Shown one piece after another: positions 16,746 to 26,902 of a stretch of 64,000 nt of DNA. Each line of letters starts with the position of its first letter. The stretch's first letter is position 1. Both the position numbers and the translations under genes were made by a program. Below the pieces are notes generated by a model. That model ran no database searches, had not been told where the DNA came from, and saw nothing but the letters and a program-made list of their open reading frames with translations. The DNA comes from Alcanivorax sp. GTDB taxonomy: Bacteria > Pseudomonadota > Gammaproteobacteria > Pseudomonadales > Alcanivoracaceae. The stretch is taken from NCBI RefSeq assembly GCF_002726155.1, contig NZ_PBSH01000040.1, positions 1 to 64,000 of the forward strand, written 5' to 3'.

Positions 16746-17658
16746 GACAACCCGCAAGGCCACGCCCGGCGATTTCGTCGCGCTGGACCAGCTGACCGAG
16801 ACAGCCAAGGCCCGCCTGGAACAGGCCCTGGACCACTACCTGCCTGCCCAGAGTGCCGCTTCCCGGCTCAGCCAGGCCATGCGCTACGCCGCACTCAGCG
16901 GCGGTAAACGCATTCGCCCACTACTGGTTTACGGCGCCGCCCAGCTGGCAGGTGCCAGCCCGGCCCAGGCCGATGTGCCCGCCGTGGCGGTGGAGCTGAT
17001 CCATGCCTATTCCCTGGTTCACGATGACCTGCCCGCCATGGACGACGACGACCTGCGCCGGGGCCAGGCCACCTGCCACAAGGCCTTCGACGAAGCCACC
17101 GCCATCCTCGCTGGCGACACCCTGCACACCCGCGCTTTCGAGTTGCTGGCCTGCCATGGCGATTACCGCAGTGATAGCCGCATCGCCCTGATTCAACACC
17201 TGTGCCAGGCAGCAGGCGTAGACGGCATGGCCGCCGGCCAGATGCAGGACATGCTCGCCCAGGGCCAGCAACAGACCGTGGCGGCGCTGGAAGAAATGCA
17301 CTACCTGAAAACCGGCCGCCTGATCACCGCCAGCCTGCAGCTGGGGTACTTTGCGGCAGAAAACGACGATCCCGCCTTGCTCAGCAACCTGACCGACTTT
17401 GGCGATGCCATTGGCCTGGCATTCCAGATTCAGGACGACATCCTCGATATCACAGCCGCCACCGAACAGCTCGGCAAACCTTCCGGCTCCGATGAAAAGC
17501 TGCAAAAGAGCACCTTCCCATCCCTGCTCGGCCTGGAACAAAGCCAGCAACGCGCCCGGCAACTGTGTGACCAGGCGCAACAAGTCCTGGCCGGCTATGG
17601 CCCACGCGCCCTGCCGCTGCAACAATTAGCGCAATACATCATTACCCGGAATCACTGA
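16735..17658 (+). CDS. ispA: Farnesyl diphosphate synthase (geranyltranstransferase)
   Basis: 307 residues. Condenses dimethylallyl and geranyl diphosphate with isopentenyl diphosphate to farnesyl diphosphate, feeding ubiquinone and undecaprenol synthesis. GGKRIRPLL, first aspartate-rich motif [15 protein letters not shown] (about residues 94-108), YLKTGRLI and second motif QIQDDILD are intact. The frame is open upstream inside xseB, but the ATG at 16735 gives the family N-terminus and overlaps xseB by 11 bases. Confidence 0.95.
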   Translation: MSNETTRKATPGDFVALDQLTETAKARLEQALDHYLPAQSAASRLSQAMRYAALSGGKRIRPLLVYGAAQLAGASPAQADVPAVAVELIHAYSLVHDDLPAMDDDDLRRGQATCHKAFDEATAILAGDTLHTRAFELLACHGDYRSDSRIALIQHLCQAAGVDGMAAGQMQDMLAQGQQQTVAALEEMHYLKTGRLITASLQLGYFAAENDDPALLSNLTDFGDAIGLAFQIQDDILDITAATEQLGKPSGSDEKLQKSTFPSLLGLEQSQQRARQLCDQAQQVLAGYGPRALPLQQLAQYIITRNH

Positions 17659-17793
17659 TCCAGCACTGACGACCACCCCCCCAGACAGTTATACTAGCGG
17701 TTCAGGCGGAAGGCGGTACGCCCTGATTACTCCGCGTTCCACTGACGACCACTGGCCATTATCTGGCCTGCACTCATCAGGCTGCATGACCCT

Positions 17794-19716
17794 ATGCCCA
17801 AGACGTTTACACAAATTCCGCTGACGCGACCCGATACCCCGCTGCTGGACACCCTGAGCAGCCCTGCGGACCTGCGGCAGCTGCCCGCCTCCCAACTGGA
17901 GCGCGTGGTCGATGAATTACGTGAATATCTGCTCTACGCGGTAGGTCAGTGTGGCGGGCATTTCGGCGCAGGCCTCGGGGTGGTAGAGCTGACTGTCGCC
18001 CTGCATTACCTGTATCACACGCCGGACGACAAACTGGTCTGGGATGTGGGCCACCAGTGCTACCCCCACAAGATTCTTACCGGGCGCCGGGAATCGCTCA
18101 CCAGCATCCGCCAGGCGGGCGGTCTGTCCGGCTTCCCCAAGCGCAGCGAATCCGAATACGACACCTTCGGTGTGGGCCACTCGTCCACTTCCATCAGCGC
18201 GGCACTGGGCATGGCGCTGGGCGCGGAAATGGCCGGCAGTGACCGCCGTGCCGTGGCTATCATCGGTGACGGTGCCATGACGGCAGGCCAGGCCTTTGAA
18301 GCCATGAGCCACGCAGCGCATACGCGCTCCAATCTGCTGGTGATCCTCAACGACAACAATATGTCGATTTCCCACAATGTGGGCGGGCTATCCAACTACT
18401 TCGCCCGGATCTGGGCCAGCAAGAGCTACATCGCCCTGCGCGAAGGCGGCAAGAAGGTCCTCTCCACCATGCCGGCGGCCTGGGATTTTATTCGCCGCAC
18501 CGAAGAAAGCATGAAGAACATGGTCAGCCCGGACATGCTGTTCGAGGCCATCGGCTTCAACTACATCGGCCCTATCGACGGCCACAATGTGGACGAACTG
18601 GTCCGCACCCTGGGCAACCTGCGCGACCTGGAAGGGCCGCAGCTGTTGCATATCTACACCACCAAGGGCAAAGGTTTTGCACCGGCTGAAGCCGACCCGG
18701 TGGGCTACCACGCCATCAACAAGATCGAACCCAAACCCAAGGTCCAGGTGGCCGTTCCCAGCAAACCCAAGCTGCCCAAGTACCAGGACATCTTCGGCCA
18801 GTGGCTGTGCGACATGGCCGAGCAGGATCCACGTCTGGTTGGCATCACACCGGCCATGTGCGAAGGGTCCGGCATGGTGGAATTCAGCCGCCGCTTCCCG
18901 GATCGCTACCATGACGTGGCCATTTGTGAGCAACACGCAGTTACTCTGGCGGGCGGCCTGGCCTGTGAGAATCAAAAACCGGTGGTGGCCATTTATTCCA
19001 CCTTCCTGCAGCGCGGCTATGATCAGCTGATCCACGATGTAGCGCTGCAGGAACTGGACGTGACCTTCGGTCTGGACCGGGCCGGCCTGGTGGGCGAAGA
19101 CGGCGCCACCCATGGGGGTGTATTCGATCTTGCCTACCTGCGCACTGTCCCGAACATGATCATCGCGGCCCCTTCGGATGAAAACGAGTGCCGCCAGTTG
19201 CTCTACTCAGCCTACCTGCACGAAGGGCCCGCAGCCGTGCGCTACCCGCGCGGCACCGGCACCGGTGCCACCATCGAAGACACCATGACCGCACTGCCCA
19301 TCGGCCAGGCCCGCACCCTGCGCGACGGCCAGCAAGTTGCCATCCTGGCCTTTGGCGCACTGGTGCCGGCCGCGCTTGAAGCGGCCAACGCACTCAATGC
19401 CACCGTGCTGGATATGCGCTGGGTGAAACCCCTGGACCGGGACGCCATTCTCAAGGCCACCGCCGGGCACGCACTACTGGTCACTGCAGAAGACCATCAG
19501 CAAATGGGGGGCGCCGGCTCTGCCGTGAATGAACTGTTGCACGCGGAAGGTGTGGTGGCGGATGTGCTCAACCTGGCGCTGCCGGATCACTTTATTCACC
19601 ACGGCAAGCGGGACGTGTTACTGGCCGAAGCAGGGCTGGATGCTGACGGCATTGAACGCCAGATCCGCGAACGCCTGAGCCGTCAGCAGACCCTGCGCGA
19701 AGCTCTCGAGCGTTAA
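17794..19716 (+). CDS. dxs: 1-deoxy-D-xylulose-5-phosphate synthase
   Basis: 640 residues. Joins pyruvate and glyceraldehyde 3-phosphate using thiamine diphosphate, the entry step of the MEP isoprenoid pathway. Visible: [14 protein letters not shown], the ThDP/Mg site [14 protein letters not shown]...LNDNNMSIS, the pyrimidine-domain glutamate in [17 protein letters not shown], and the C-terminal transketolase domain. It follows ispA by 135 bases in the same direction. The strong match over full length leaves no doubt about identity. A hairpin right after the stop probably ends the operon. Confidence 0.97.
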   Translation: MPKTFTQIPLTRPDTPLLDTLSSPADLRQLPASQLERVVDELREYLLYAVGQCGGHFGAGLGVVELTVALHYLYHTPDDKLVWDVGHQCYPHKILTGRRESLTSIRQAGGLSGFPKRSESEYDTFGVGHSSTSISAALGMALGAEMAGSDRRAVAIIGDGAMTAGQAFEAMSHAAHTRSNLLVILNDNNMSISHNVGGLSNYFARIWASKSYIALREGGKKVLSTMPAAWDFIRRTEESMKNMVSPDMLFEAIGFNYIGPIDGHNVDELVRTLGNLRDLEGPQLLHIYTTKGKGFAPAEADPVGYHAINKIEPKPKVQVAVPSKPKLPKYQDIFGQWLCDMAEQDPRLVGITPAMCEGSGMVEFSRRFPDRYHDVAICEQHAVTLAGGLACENQKPVVAIYSTFLQRGYDQLIHDVALQELDVTFGLDRAGLVGEDGATHGGVFDLAYLRTVPNMIIAAPSDENECRQLLYSAYLHEGPAAVRYPRGTGTGATIEDTMTALPIGQARTLRDGQQVAILAFGALVPAALEAANALNATVLDMRWVKPLDRDAILKATAGHALLVTAEDHQQMGGAGSAVNELLHAEGVVADVLNLALPDHFIHHGKRDVLLAEAGLDADGIERQIRERLSRQQTLREALER

Positions 19717-19750
19717 CCGCCCAGACAAACAGCGCTGACACAGAATGACA

Positions 19751-19780
19751 AAGGGGAGCGATTACCGCTCCCCTTCGTCA
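19751..19780 (+). terminator. Probable terminator after dxs
   Basis: Perfect 10-bp stem AAGGGGAGCG / CGCTCCCCTT with a 5-base loop; a T-run follows only after CGTCA. The stem overlaps the last codons of the convergent diguanylate cyclase, so it may limit antisense run-through from both sides. Confidence 0.65.
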
Positions 19781-21000
19781 TTTTTACGCTCCTTGACCAA
19801 CCGCACCGGCGGCGGCGCTTCATACATCCGCCAGTCGTCCCGTCCCCCTTGTTTGGCCAGATACAAAGCGCGATCCGCCGCTTCCAACAAGTCCCCCGCG
19901 CTGTGGCGGTCACCGGGTATCATCATCGCGGCCCCAACACTGACGGTCACCTCCTGCATCTCCGGATTGTCCGCATGGGGAATGGCCAGTGAACGCACCG
20001 ACCGGCAGAGCCGGGAGGCCAGCTGCTGCGCTTCTACCTCATCGGTTTCCGGGTACAACAACACGAACTCCTCCCCACCAAAGCGCGCCACCAGATCCCC
20101 TCCGCGGCGGCTATAGCGGCGAAACTCGGCCGCCAGTTTCTGCAGGCAGAGATCCCCTTGCAGGTGTCCGTAATGGTCGTTGTAGGCCTTGAACCGATCC
20201 ACATCCACCAACATCACGGTCAGTGGCTGTCGGCTGCGTTTGCAGCGGCGCCACTCTCTGTCGAAGGCCTCATCAAAAAAACGCCGGTTGGCCAGGCCCG
20301 TGAGGCTGTCTTCCCGGCTCAACCGGTGCAGGCGCTCTGCCAGTGCCTGGGTGCGACGCTGCTGGCGCAGTAGTTGGCGTTGGTTGAAAAAAAGCAGCCG
20401 GTCGCGCACTTCCGTGGAATAGCACAAGAACATGCCCAGCAAGCTGATCCCGGTATAGGTACGGTGCAGGACTTGCCAGTCCAGCCCCTGCCCCAGCTTT
20501 TCCGCGATCAGCGCGCCCACCAACCCGCCGCCCCAACCGGCCAGCGACGCCACGGTAAAACGCAGGCCAACCATGGCGTAGACAATAACGAGGGCATAAA
20601 TCACCGAGACGTGGGCCAGCTGGATGGAACCGCTGTCGCGCATAAAACCGGGAATGGCCACGGATACGGCCACAGCGAGAAAACTGCCAATGCCGGCATA
20701 GAGAGGGAAATAACGGTCCAGTGCCCGCACCTGGGCAAGCAAGCCAGCCACCAACACGATGATCCCCACCCAGATATAGGTGGACAACCACCAGCCCCGG
20801 ACCTGCTCCGGCGCCAACGCGTAAATGCCGGTTATCAACAGCATGTAGAGCAGCAGGATATAGAAGGCATTAACCCGGAAGCTTTCCACCGCTTCCTGGC
20901 ACTGATACTCCCGGTATTCACCTTCAAGGCGTCGAGGAAAGCGCAACCAGCGCACCCCGGGCACCACCACCCGTCGTGAGCGCGGATCCGTGTCTGACAT
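19762..21000 (-). CDS. Membrane-bound diguanylate cyclase (GGDEF)
   Basis: 412 residues. About six transmembrane helices in residues 40-210, a basic coiled segment (RQLLRQQRRTQALAERL), then a GGDEF domain with DSLTGLANRRFFDEAF, VDVDRFKAYNDHYGH and the active loop RFGGEEFVLL near residue 310. An RGGD sequence exactly five residues before GGEEF is an intact inhibitory c-di-GMP (RxxD) site, so the enzyme is predicted active and product-inhibited. The N-terminal membrane part is not a family I can name; it may be the sensor. It stands alone, convergent with dxs. Confidence 0.9.
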   Translation of the reverse strand: MSDTDPRSRRVVVPGVRWLRFPRRLEGEYREYQCQEAVESFRVNAFYILLLYMLLITGIYALAPEQVRGWWLSTYIWVGIIVLVAGLLAQVRALDRYFPLYAGIGSFLAVAVSVAIPGFMRDSGSIQLAHVSVIYALVIVYAMVGLRFTVASLAGWGGGLVGALIAEKLGQGLDWQVLHRTYTGISLLGMFLCYSTEVRDRLLFFNQRQLLRQQRRTQALAERLHRLSREDSLTGLANRRFFDEAFDREWRRCKRSRQPLTVMLVDVDRFKAYNDHYGHLQGDLCLQKLAAEFRRYSRRGGDLVARFGGEEFVLLYPETDEVEAQQLASRLCRSVRSLAIPHADNPEMQEVTVSVGAAMMIPGDRHSAGDLLEAADRALYLAKQGGRDDWRMYEAPPPVRLVKERKNDEGER

Positions 21001-21093
21001 TGCAAATCCTTTGCGAATGAATCTCCCTGCAGGTTAAAAGTTAACCTTCAGAAGCGCCATCCCTTTGGCGCCAGCGGTAGTGACAAAACGATA

Positions 21094-21579
21094 TCAGGTA
21101 AAGATGACAGGAAATTGCCAGAGCAGTAATTGCACCACGGCCGCGGCATAGACCCCTGCCAGCAAGTCATCGACCATGATTCCCAGGCCTCCGGCCACCC
21201 GGCGATCCAGCCAGCCGATCGGCCAGGGCTTGATGATATCGAACACCCGGAACGCCACAAAGCCGGCCAACGCCCCCCAGGGAGTGATCGGCACAGCAAT
21301 CATGGTAATCAGCAGGCCGGCGATCTCGTCCCAGACAATCCCCGGGTGATCGTGCACGTGCATATCGTCAGAGGTCTTGCCGCACAGATAGGGCCCCACG
21401 GCGATCACCGCAGCCGTCACCGCCAGGTAGCCCCACAGGGGTAGCTGGGCACACAGCCACCAGATTGGCATGGCCGCCACTGTGCCAAAAGTGCCCGGCG
21501 CGATCGGAGCCAGCCCGGAGCCGAAGCCAAAGGCCAGGAAATGCACCGGGTTACGCATACTGGGGCGTTGAAATTCCAT
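21094..21579 (-). CDS. pgpA: Phosphatidylglycerophosphatase A
   Basis: 161 residues. Removes phosphate from phosphatidylglycerol phosphate at the inner membrane. GFGSGLAPIAPGTFGTVAA, the DDMHVHDHPGIVWDEIAG acidic stretch and FRVFDIIKPWPI are the PgpA signatures, with about four membrane helices. It follows thiL, the usual order nusB-thiL-pgpA, with a heptamer repeat in the 91-base gap. Confidence 0.94.
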   Translation of the reverse strand: MEFQRPSMRNPVHFLAFGFGSGLAPIAPGTFGTVAAMPIWWLCAQLPLWGYLAVTAAVIAVGPYLCGKTSDDMHVHDHPGIVWDEIAGLLITMIAVPITPWGALAGFVAFRVFDIIKPWPIGWLDRRVAGGLGIMVDDLLAGVYAAAVVQLLLWQFPVIFT

Positions 21580-21631
21580 GGTATTCCTCTCAGGCTCTGT
21601 CTCGGCAATCTCTGTGATTTTTGTCTTGTTA

Positions 21632-21659
21632 GCGTGCCGCTTGTTGCGTGCTGCGTGCA
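21632..21659 (+). repeat. Heptamer repeat, GCGTGnn dialect, four units
   Basis: GCGTGCC, GCTTGTT, GCGTGCT, GCGTGCA in exact 7-base register in the thiL-pgpA gap, just after the thiL stop. No inverted partner arm recognised. Confidence 0.6.
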
Positions 21660-21670
21660 GGCGTCTCTCG

Positions 21671-22639
21671 TTAAAAATGCTGCCAGCCGGCCACTGTCAG
21701 GGCACCCACCGCCCCGTTTCTCTGACGCAAACGAATACCTGGCTGGGCGTCCACCTGCCCCAGGCAATAGCACCCTCCGGGCATCGATTGCGCGGCCGGC
21801 AGGGTAAACAATAGCAGATAGTCATCGCCGCCCTGCAGCTGCAAGGCCCGCTGCTTATCCGCACTGCAACCGGCCAGCACGGGAGGATCGTCCGGCAAGG
21901 CCGCTTCATCAAGACACGCTCCCAGCCCCCCCGATGCCTGCAGGATATGGCTCAGATCCGCCAGCACCCCATCGGATATATCGATACAAGCACTGGCCTG
22001 GCCGCGCAGGGCCATGCCCAGCTCCCATTGCGGGCGGGGGCGCCGGAAATGCCCGATGGCAGGCCCGTGACGCTGGCCGGCTTGCCACTGCTCCAGCCCC
22101 AGCAGCCCGGCCCCGGTGACGCCCCCCAGGCAAATCTGGTCCCCCACCCGGGCCCCGTCGCGCCGCAACGCCAGCCCCGGCGGCACGGAGCCGGTGGCCT
22201 GAATGGAAACCGCCAGCGGGCCACGGGTAATATCGCCGCCTACCAGGCTGATTCCCGCCTGATCCGCCAGTTCAAACAGCCCCCGGGAAAACTCAGCCAG
22301 CCAGTCTTCATTTACTTCCGGCAGGGTCAGCGAAAGCAGAAACCAGAGCGGATTTGCACCCATGGCGGCCAGGTCAGAAAGATTCACCGCCAGACAGCGG
22401 TAGCCCACATCCGCCGGCGCCATATCTGCCGGAAAGTGCCGATCCACCAAACTGGTATCCTGGGTCATCACCAACTGTTGGCCGGCGGGAGGCACCAGCA
22501 AGGCGCCATCATCCCCGGGCCCCAACACCACGGACTCGCCCTGACGGTGATGGAAATACCGCCGAATCAGGGCGAATTCATCCAGGGGAGCAGGCGCGGG
22601 CTGCACTGACGGTTGCGAGAAATCGGCGGGATCAGTCAT
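21671..22639 (-). CDS. thiL: Thiamine-monophosphate kinase
   Basis: 322 residues. Phosphorylates thiamine monophosphate to the active diphosphate, which dxs upstream also needs. DEFALIRRYF, VLGPGDDGALL, MTQDTSLVDRHFP, NLSDLAAMGANPLWFLLSL and GGDITRG are the ThiL/PurM-like ATP-binding features; CIDISDGVLADLSHIL and GGDDYLLLFT complete the site. ATG at 22639 is chosen over an upstream start because it gives the family N-terminus; no clear ribosome site is visible. It starts 61 bases after nusB ends. Confidence 0.94.
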   Translation of the reverse strand: MTDPADFSQPSVQPAPAPLDEFALIRRYFHHRQGESVVLGPGDDGALLVPPAGQQLVMTQDTSLVDRHFPADMAPADVGYRCLAVNLSDLAAMGANPLWFLLSLTLPEVNEDWLAEFSRGLFELADQAGISLVGGDITRGPLAVSIQATGSVPPGLALRRDGARVGDQICLGGVTGAGLLGLEQWQAGQRHGPAIGHFRRPRPQWELGMALRGQASACIDISDGVLADLSHILQASGGLGACLDEAALPDDPPVLAGCSADKQRALQLQGGDDYLLLFTLPAAQSMPGGCYCLGQVDAQPGIRLRQRNGAVGALTVAGWQHF

Positions 22640-22700
22640 AACAGAAGCATAACGCGGCTTGCCGCCAGAACGCACGGTAAGCCAACGTTATCAGGAGATA

Positions 22701-23150
22701 TCAGTCACGGGGACGGCGTTCCGACGCTTCCGCGTAACGCAGCTGGCGGGCCAGCTTGTCGAGCACCCCGTTAACGTATTTGAAGGAATCTTCCGCGCCA
22801 AACACCTTGGCCAGCTCGATGCCTTCATTGATAACCACCCGGTAGGGCACATCCTGGCGCTCTTTCAACTCGAAAGCGCCCAGTCGCAGAATCGCTTTTT
22901 CCACCTGCGACAACTCCTCCACCCGCCGATCCAGATACGGCGTGAGCAGTTCATCCAGGGCTTTAACCTGCCCCAGCACGCCGTGCAGCAAATCATGAAA
23001 ATACTCACGATCTACCTTGGCAAAATCCTGGTTCGCCAAAAACTGGGCTTCAATATCGCTCACTGCCGCGCCGGCCAGCTGCCATTGGTACAGGGCCTGA
23101 AGAGTGAAACGCCGCGCCTTGCGACGGGCACTGGGGCTGCTTTGGCTCAT
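22701..23150 (-). CDS. nusB: Transcription antitermination protein NusB
   Basis: 149 residues, helical RNA-binding protein that with NusE (S10) acts on rRNA boxA sites. [14 protein letters not shown] at the N-terminus, then LGAFEL and the [32 protein letters not shown] stretch are diagnostic (shown here in part: [12 protein letters not shown]). It lies in the ribH-nusB-thiL-pgpA order common in gammaproteobacteria. Confidence 0.95.
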   Translation of the reverse strand: MSQSSPSARRKARRFTLQALYQWQLAGAAVSDIEAQFLANQDFAKVDREYFHDLLHGVLGQVKALDELLTPYLDRRVEELSQVEKAILRLGAFELKERQDVPYRVVINEGIELAKVFGAEDSFKYVNGVLDKLARQLRYAEASERRPRD

Positions 23151-23164
23151 AGTGTTCTCAACAA

Positions 23165-23222
23165 ATAAAAGCGGCCCTCTCCCTGCGCCTCACCAATCAA
23201 TGGGAAGGGCTGGAAAGAGGGC
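23165..23222 (-). terminator. Possible terminator between ribH and nusB
   Basis: Leftward reading gives GCCCTCT, a 35-base loop able to pair further (TTCC with GGGA), AGAGGGC, CGC and a T-rich run. The loop is long, so this may only attenuate ribH transcription before nusB. Confidence 0.4.
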
Positions 23223-23230
23223 GGTGTCCG

Positions 23231-23258
23231 GCGTCAGGCGTTCTGCCTCAAGCGTACT
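23231..23258 (+). repeat. Heptamer repeat, GCGTCAG/GCCTGAn dialect, four units
   Basis: GCGTCAG, GCGTTCT, GCCTCAA, GCGTACT in 7-base register immediately downstream of the ribH stop. Same dialect as the larger element at 23795-23870 on the other side of ribH. Confidence 0.55.
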
Positions 23259-23259
23259 C

Positions 23260-23730
23260 TTACAAGGCTTTAAACAGCGAAACCATTTCCAGTGCGCACA
23301 GAGCCGCTTCCGCGCCCTTGTTGCCGGCCTTGGTGCCAGAACGTTCGATGGCTTGCTCAATGGTGTCCACGGTCAACACGCCGAACGCCACCGGGATGCC
23401 GGTGCTGTTCTGAACGGAAGCAATCCCTTTGGCGGCTTCACCGGCCACGAACTCGAAGTGGGCGGTACCGCCGCGGATAACCGCGCCCAACGCAATCACC
23501 GCATCGTAACTACGCTTCTCGATAACCTTTTTCACGGCCACCGGCATTTCCCAGGCACCTGGCACCCGGATAATTTCGATATCGTCACGGCTTACTCCGT
23601 GACGCACCAATGCATCAACAGCACCGTCCAGCAGGGCCTCCACCACAAAGCTGTTAAAGCGCGCCACTACAATACCGTAACGGCCACCGACGTTGCTCAG
23701 GGTACCTTCGAGAGTCTTGATGTTTTGCAT
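23260..23730 (-). CDS. ribH: 6,7-dimethyl-8-ribityllumazine synthase
   Basis: 156 residues. Condenses the ribityl pyrimidine with dihydroxybutanone phosphate, the penultimate step to riboflavin. [20 protein letters not shown], the substrate loop [27 protein letters not shown] and [13 protein letters not shown] are intact. ATG at 23730 follows AGGACA; the longer frame upstream lacks support. It is flanked on both sides by heptamer repeats of the same dialect. Confidence 0.96.
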   Translation of the reverse strand: MQNIKTLEGTLSNVGGRYGIVVARFNSFVVEALLDGAVDALVRHGVSRDDIEIIRVPGAWEMPVAVKKVIEKRSYDAVIALGAVIRGGTAHFEFVAGEAAKGIASVQNSTGIPVAFGVLTVDTIEQAIERSGTKAGNKGAEAALCALEMVSLFKAL

Positions 23731-23794
23731 GTGTCTTGTCCTGATCGCTGGTCGCACCTGGCAAACCAGGAACTTCCAGTGGTTTCGATTAGCT

Positions 23795-23870
23795 GCCTGA
23801 CGCCGGAAGCCCGATGCCCAACGCTGAGATCGAATGCGTCAGGCCTGAGGCGTCAGGCATCGGGCGTCTC
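23795..23870. repeat. Heptamer inverted-arm element, GCGTCAG/GCCTGAn dialect
   Basis: Left arm 23795-23829: GCCTGAC, GCCGGAA, GCCCGAT, GCCCAAC, GCTGAGA. Right arm 23836-23870: GCGTCAG, GCCTGAG, GCGTCAG, GCATCGG, GCGTCTC. Both arms are five words in exact register and are imperfect inverted copies around a 6-base centre, so a long hairpin is likely. It fills the ribBA-ribH junction, ending two bases before the ribBA stop. Confidence 0.75.
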
Positions 23871-23872
23871 AT

Positions 23873-24982
23873 TCAACTATCCGCGTCCACGTACTCGGTG
23901 ATTTCCAGGTCGAAACCACTCAGTGCATTGAACTTCATGGGGGAGCTGAGCAAACGCATTTTGCGTACGCCCAACGCCTTCAGAATCTGGGAGCCTGTGC
24001 CAATGTTCCGGTAGGCACGGGATTCGCCCTTGGGCTTGCCTGCGGTGCCACCGAAGAAGGCATCCAGGCGCTCCACGATATCGTTGGAGGCGTAATCCTG
24101 CCCCAGAATAATGACCACCCCGGCATCCGACTGGGAGACGGTTTCCAGAACCCGGTGCATGTTCCACCCGGTACGGCCATTCATCTTGGCGCTCATCAGG
24201 TCACGCAGCGGATCTACCTGGTGTACCCGTACTGTCACTTCTTCGTCTTCACTGATGTCACCTTTCACCAGCGCCACGTGGGTCAAGCCGTCCACGGTGT
24301 CGCGGAACGCCACCAGGCGAAAATCGCCGTACCAGGTATCCAGCTCGTGGTCGGACACCTGCTCGATGGTCTGTTCGTTCAGGGCGCGATACTGGATCAG
24401 GTCGGCGATGGTGCCGATCTTCAATTCGTGCTCTGCAGCGAACACTTCCAGGTCTTCCCGGCGCGCCATGGAGCCATCTTCGTTCATCACTTCGCAGATC
24501 ACCCCGGACGGCTCACAACCGGCCAGCGCCGCCAGATCGCAGGACGCTTCGGTGTGACCGGCACGGCGCAGCACGCCACCCGGCTCCGCCATCAGCGGGA
24601 AGATGTGACCCGGCTGAACAATGTCATAGGCGCGGGCATTGCGGGCTACGGCCGCCTGCACGGTGCGGGCACGGTCGGCGGCAGAGATCCCGGTGGTCAC
24701 CCCTTCGCGGGCTTCAATAGACACCGTGAACTTGGTGCCAAAACCACTGCCATTGCTCTGCACCATCAACGGCAGATCCAGCAACTCACAGCGCTCGCGG
24801 GACATGGGCATGCAGATCAAGCCACGGCCGTACTTGGCCATGAAGTTGATGGCTTCAGCAGTCACATGCTCCGCCGCCATCACCAAGTCGCCTTCGTTCT
24901 CCCTATCCTCATCGTCCATCAGAATAACCATCTTTCCCTGACGGATATCTTCGATCAGTTCTTCAATACTGTTGAGTTGCAT
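23873..24982 (-). CDS. ribBA: 3,4-dihydroxy-2-butanone 4-phosphate synthase with degenerate GTP cyclohydrolase II domain
   Basis: 369 residues. The N-terminal RibB domain (1-200) is intact: [69 protein letters not shown]. The C-terminal half has the length and outline of GTP cyclohydrolase II but contains no cysteine at all, so the zinc site (C-x(10)-C-x-C) is gone; the place where it should be reads [13 protein letters not shown]. It should therefore make only the four-carbon RibB product, and a separate ribA is expected elsewhere. Such RibBX-like proteins are known in gammaproteobacteria. ATG at 24982 chosen by family start. Confidence 0.92.
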   Translation of the reverse strand: MQLNSIEELIEDIRQGKMVILMDDEDRENEGDLVMAAEHVTAEAINFMAKYGRGLICMPMSRERCELLDLPLMVQSNGSGFGTKFTVSIEAREGVTTGISAADRARTVQAAVARNARAYDIVQPGHIFPLMAEPGGVLRRAGHTEASCDLAALAGCEPSGVICEVMNEDGSMARREDLEVFAAEHELKIGTIADLIQYRALNEQTIEQVSDHELDTWYGDFRLVAFRDTVDGLTHVALVKGDISEDEEVTVRVHQVDPLRDLMSAKMNGRTGWNMHRVLETVSQSDAGVVIILGQDYASNDIVERLDAFFGGTAGKPKGESRAYRNIGTGSQILKALGVRKMRLLSSPMKFNALSGFDLEITEYVDADS

Positions 24983-25001
24983 AAAACCGCCTTCAGGCTG
25001 G

Positions 25002-25036
25002 CACGCAACACGCGACACGCCTGCATGATGCGTGTC
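25002..25036. repeat. Heptamer inverted element, GCGTGnn dialect, abutting halves
   Basis: CACGCAA, CACGCGA, CACGCCT followed directly by the opposite-strand type GCATGAT, GCGTGTC and then TGCGTAAT. Five words in exact 7-base register with strand type switching at 25022/25023, in the ribE-ribBA gap. Confidence 0.65.
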
Positions 25037-25054
25037 TGCGTAATGCCTGCAGCG

Positions 25055-25714
25055 TTATTTCAAAAACCCGTTTTCCGCCAGGAACGCCATGGAAATCCCC
25101 TCGGAAGTGGGCTCGGCGGCCTTCTCTCCCAGGAGCAGACGTTCCAGATAGCGGGCTATGATATCAACTTCCAGGTTCACTGGCGTCCCCACCTGCCATT
25201 GGCCGATGGTGGTTACCTCCTGGGTGTGCGGAATAATGTTCAGGGAAAACACCGCTCCGGCCACACTGTTCACCGTCAGGCTGATGCCATCGACGGTGAT
25301 TGAACCCTTGTGGGCAATGTACTTGGCCAGCTCCGCCGGTGCCTCGATATCGATACGCACCGAACGGGCATCCTGCTTCATCTCGACAATCTTGCCCAGG
25401 CCATCCACATGACCGCTGACCAGGTGGCCACCCAGTCGGGAGGACGGAGTCAGGGCTTTTTCCAGGTTCACCGTGCTGCCCACGCTGATTTGCGCCAGCG
25501 AGGTCAGCGACAGGGTTTCCCCGGATACATCCGCCTCAAAGGCACCACCAGGCAACGCGGTGGCGGTAAGGCATACGCCGTTCACTGCGATGGAGTCGCC
25601 CAGCTGCACATCGGAAAAGTCCAGCCCTTCGCTCTTGATCAGCAAGGTCACATCGCCGCCTTTCGGGGTCATGGCGGCCACCTTGCCCATGGATTCGATA
25701 ATGCCGGTAAACAT
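25055..25714 (-). CDS. ribE: Riboflavin synthase alpha subunit
   Basis: 219 residues, two tandem lumazine-binding barrels. MFTGIIESMGKV start, GDSIAVNGVCLT, GGHLVSGHVDG in repeat one and KGSITVDGISLTV, NIIPHT in repeat two are diagnostic. Dismutates two ribityllumazines to riboflavin. Order here is nrdR-ribD-ribE-ribBA-ribH-nusB. Confidence 0.96.
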   Translation of the reverse strand: MFTGIIESMGKVAAMTPKGGDVTLLIKSEGLDFSDVQLGDSIAVNGVCLTATALPGGAFEADVSGETLSLTSLAQISVGSTVNLEKALTPSSRLGGHLVSGHVDGLGKIVEMKQDARSVRIDIEAPAELAKYIAHKGSITVDGISLTVNSVAGAVFSLNIIPHTQEVTTIGQWQVGTPVNLEVDIIARYLERLLLGEKAAEPTSEGISMAFLAENGFLK

Positions 25715-25753
25715 GGAAAACCTCTTGAATTCGGACGTCAGCAGCGGCGTTAA

Positions 25754-26902
25754 TCAGGCAGGAACCAGCGTCAAACGCAGGTCATCGCCGATCTGGCGCA
25801 CATCCTGCCAACGCAGCGCCACTTTCTCGCTCATGCTGGCCAGCTGGGGCAACCCCAGTAACGGGCGGGCCGATGAGCCCAGCAGGGTCGGTGCCATATA
25901 GACGATAATTTCGTCGAACAGGCCCTCACGGACAAAAGCACCGGCCAGCGTGGCGCCACATTCTACCAGCACTTCATTACATTCGCGCCGGTTCAATTCG
26001 ATCAACAACTGCTGCAGGTCGATCCCGGAGCCAGAGGCCGGCAAGTGCATGACCTCAGCTCCGGCGGATTCCAGCGCATTCTGGCGCCCCGGGTGCTGTT
26101 CCCCAGCCACCAGCAGGCAATGCCCCGGCGCACTCACCACCGGCACATCCGGGGGCGTGCGCAGAGTTCTGTCCAGAATTACCCGCACAGGCTGGCGCAC
26201 CCAGTCGCGGCCCGCCTGACTGTGTTCATCTGGGCGGCAATGATAGTCCGCCAGTGTCCATTGTGCCGGGCGCACCGTATAGGAAGGCCGGTCCGCCAGC
26301 ACGGTCCCCACGCCGGTGATCACCGCCGAACTGCGTGCCCGCAGACGCTGCACATCTTCCCGCGCCGCCGGGCCGGTAATCCACTGGGACTCGCCACTGG
26401 CCATGGCGGTGCGGCCATCCACACTGGCGGCAATCTTGATGCGGATATAGGGCCGCTGGCGGGTCATCCGGGCAATAAACCCCGGATTCAACGCCCGTGC
26501 TTGTGTTTCCAGCAAGCCCGACGCCACCGCAATGCCCGCATCTGCCAGCCGTTGCAGCCCCTGCCCTGCCACCTGCGGGTTAGGGTCCTGCATCGCCGCT
26601 ACCACGCGCACCACGCCGGCATCGACCAGCGCATCCGCGCAGGGGCCGGTACGACCGGTGTGAGAGCAAGGCTCCAGGGTGACATAAGCGGTGGCCCCTT
26701 GCGCCCGGTCACCCGCCGCCGCCAGCGCATGGCGCTCGGCATGAGGCTCGCCGGCACGAGCATGAAAACCCTCACCGACCACCGCGCCTTCACGCACCAG
26801 CACACAGCCGACCCGCGGATTCGGGTCCGTGGTGTACAGGCCATGGCGCGCCAGTTGCAGCGCCCGGCTCATAAACTGATAGTCGGTAGCAGAAAAGCTC
26901 AT
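25754..26902 (-). CDS. ribD: Bifunctional riboflavin deaminase/reductase
   Basis: 382 residues. N-terminal deaminase domain with the zinc motif HAERHAL and [12 protein letters not shown]-terminal reductase domain beginning near 150 ([26 protein letters not shown], shown in part: [15 protein letters not shown]). Converts the GTP cyclohydrolase product to the ribitylamino pyrimidine. Starts in a 4-base ATGA overlap with nrdR, a sign of coupled translation. Confidence 0.96.
   Translation of the reverse strand: MSFSATDYQFMSRALQLARHGLYTTDPNPRVGCVLVREGAVVGEGFHARAGEPHAERHALAAAGDRAQGATAYVTLEPCSHTGRTGPCADALVDAGVVRVVAAMQDPNPQVAGQGLQRLADAGIAVASGLLETQARALNPGFIARMTRQRPYIRIKIAASVDGRTAMASGESQWITGPAAREDVQRLRARSSAVITGVGTVLADRPSYTVRPAQWTLADYHCRPDEHSQAGRDWVRQPVRVILDRTLRTPPDVPVVSAPGHCLLVAGEQHPGRQNALESAGAEVMHLPASGSGIDLQQLLIELNRRECNEVLVECGATLAGAFVREGLFDEIIVYMAPTLLGSSARPLLGLPQLASMSEKVALRWQDVRQIGDDLRLTLVPA

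Noticed and set aside
24983..25054. FMN riboswitch within the rib operon
   Set aside because: Gaps between rib genes are too short and are filled by heptamer repeats; none of the RFN-element core was seen.
24155..25303. 382-codon plus-strand frame
   Set aside because: Antisense to ribBA and ribE, both strongly supported.
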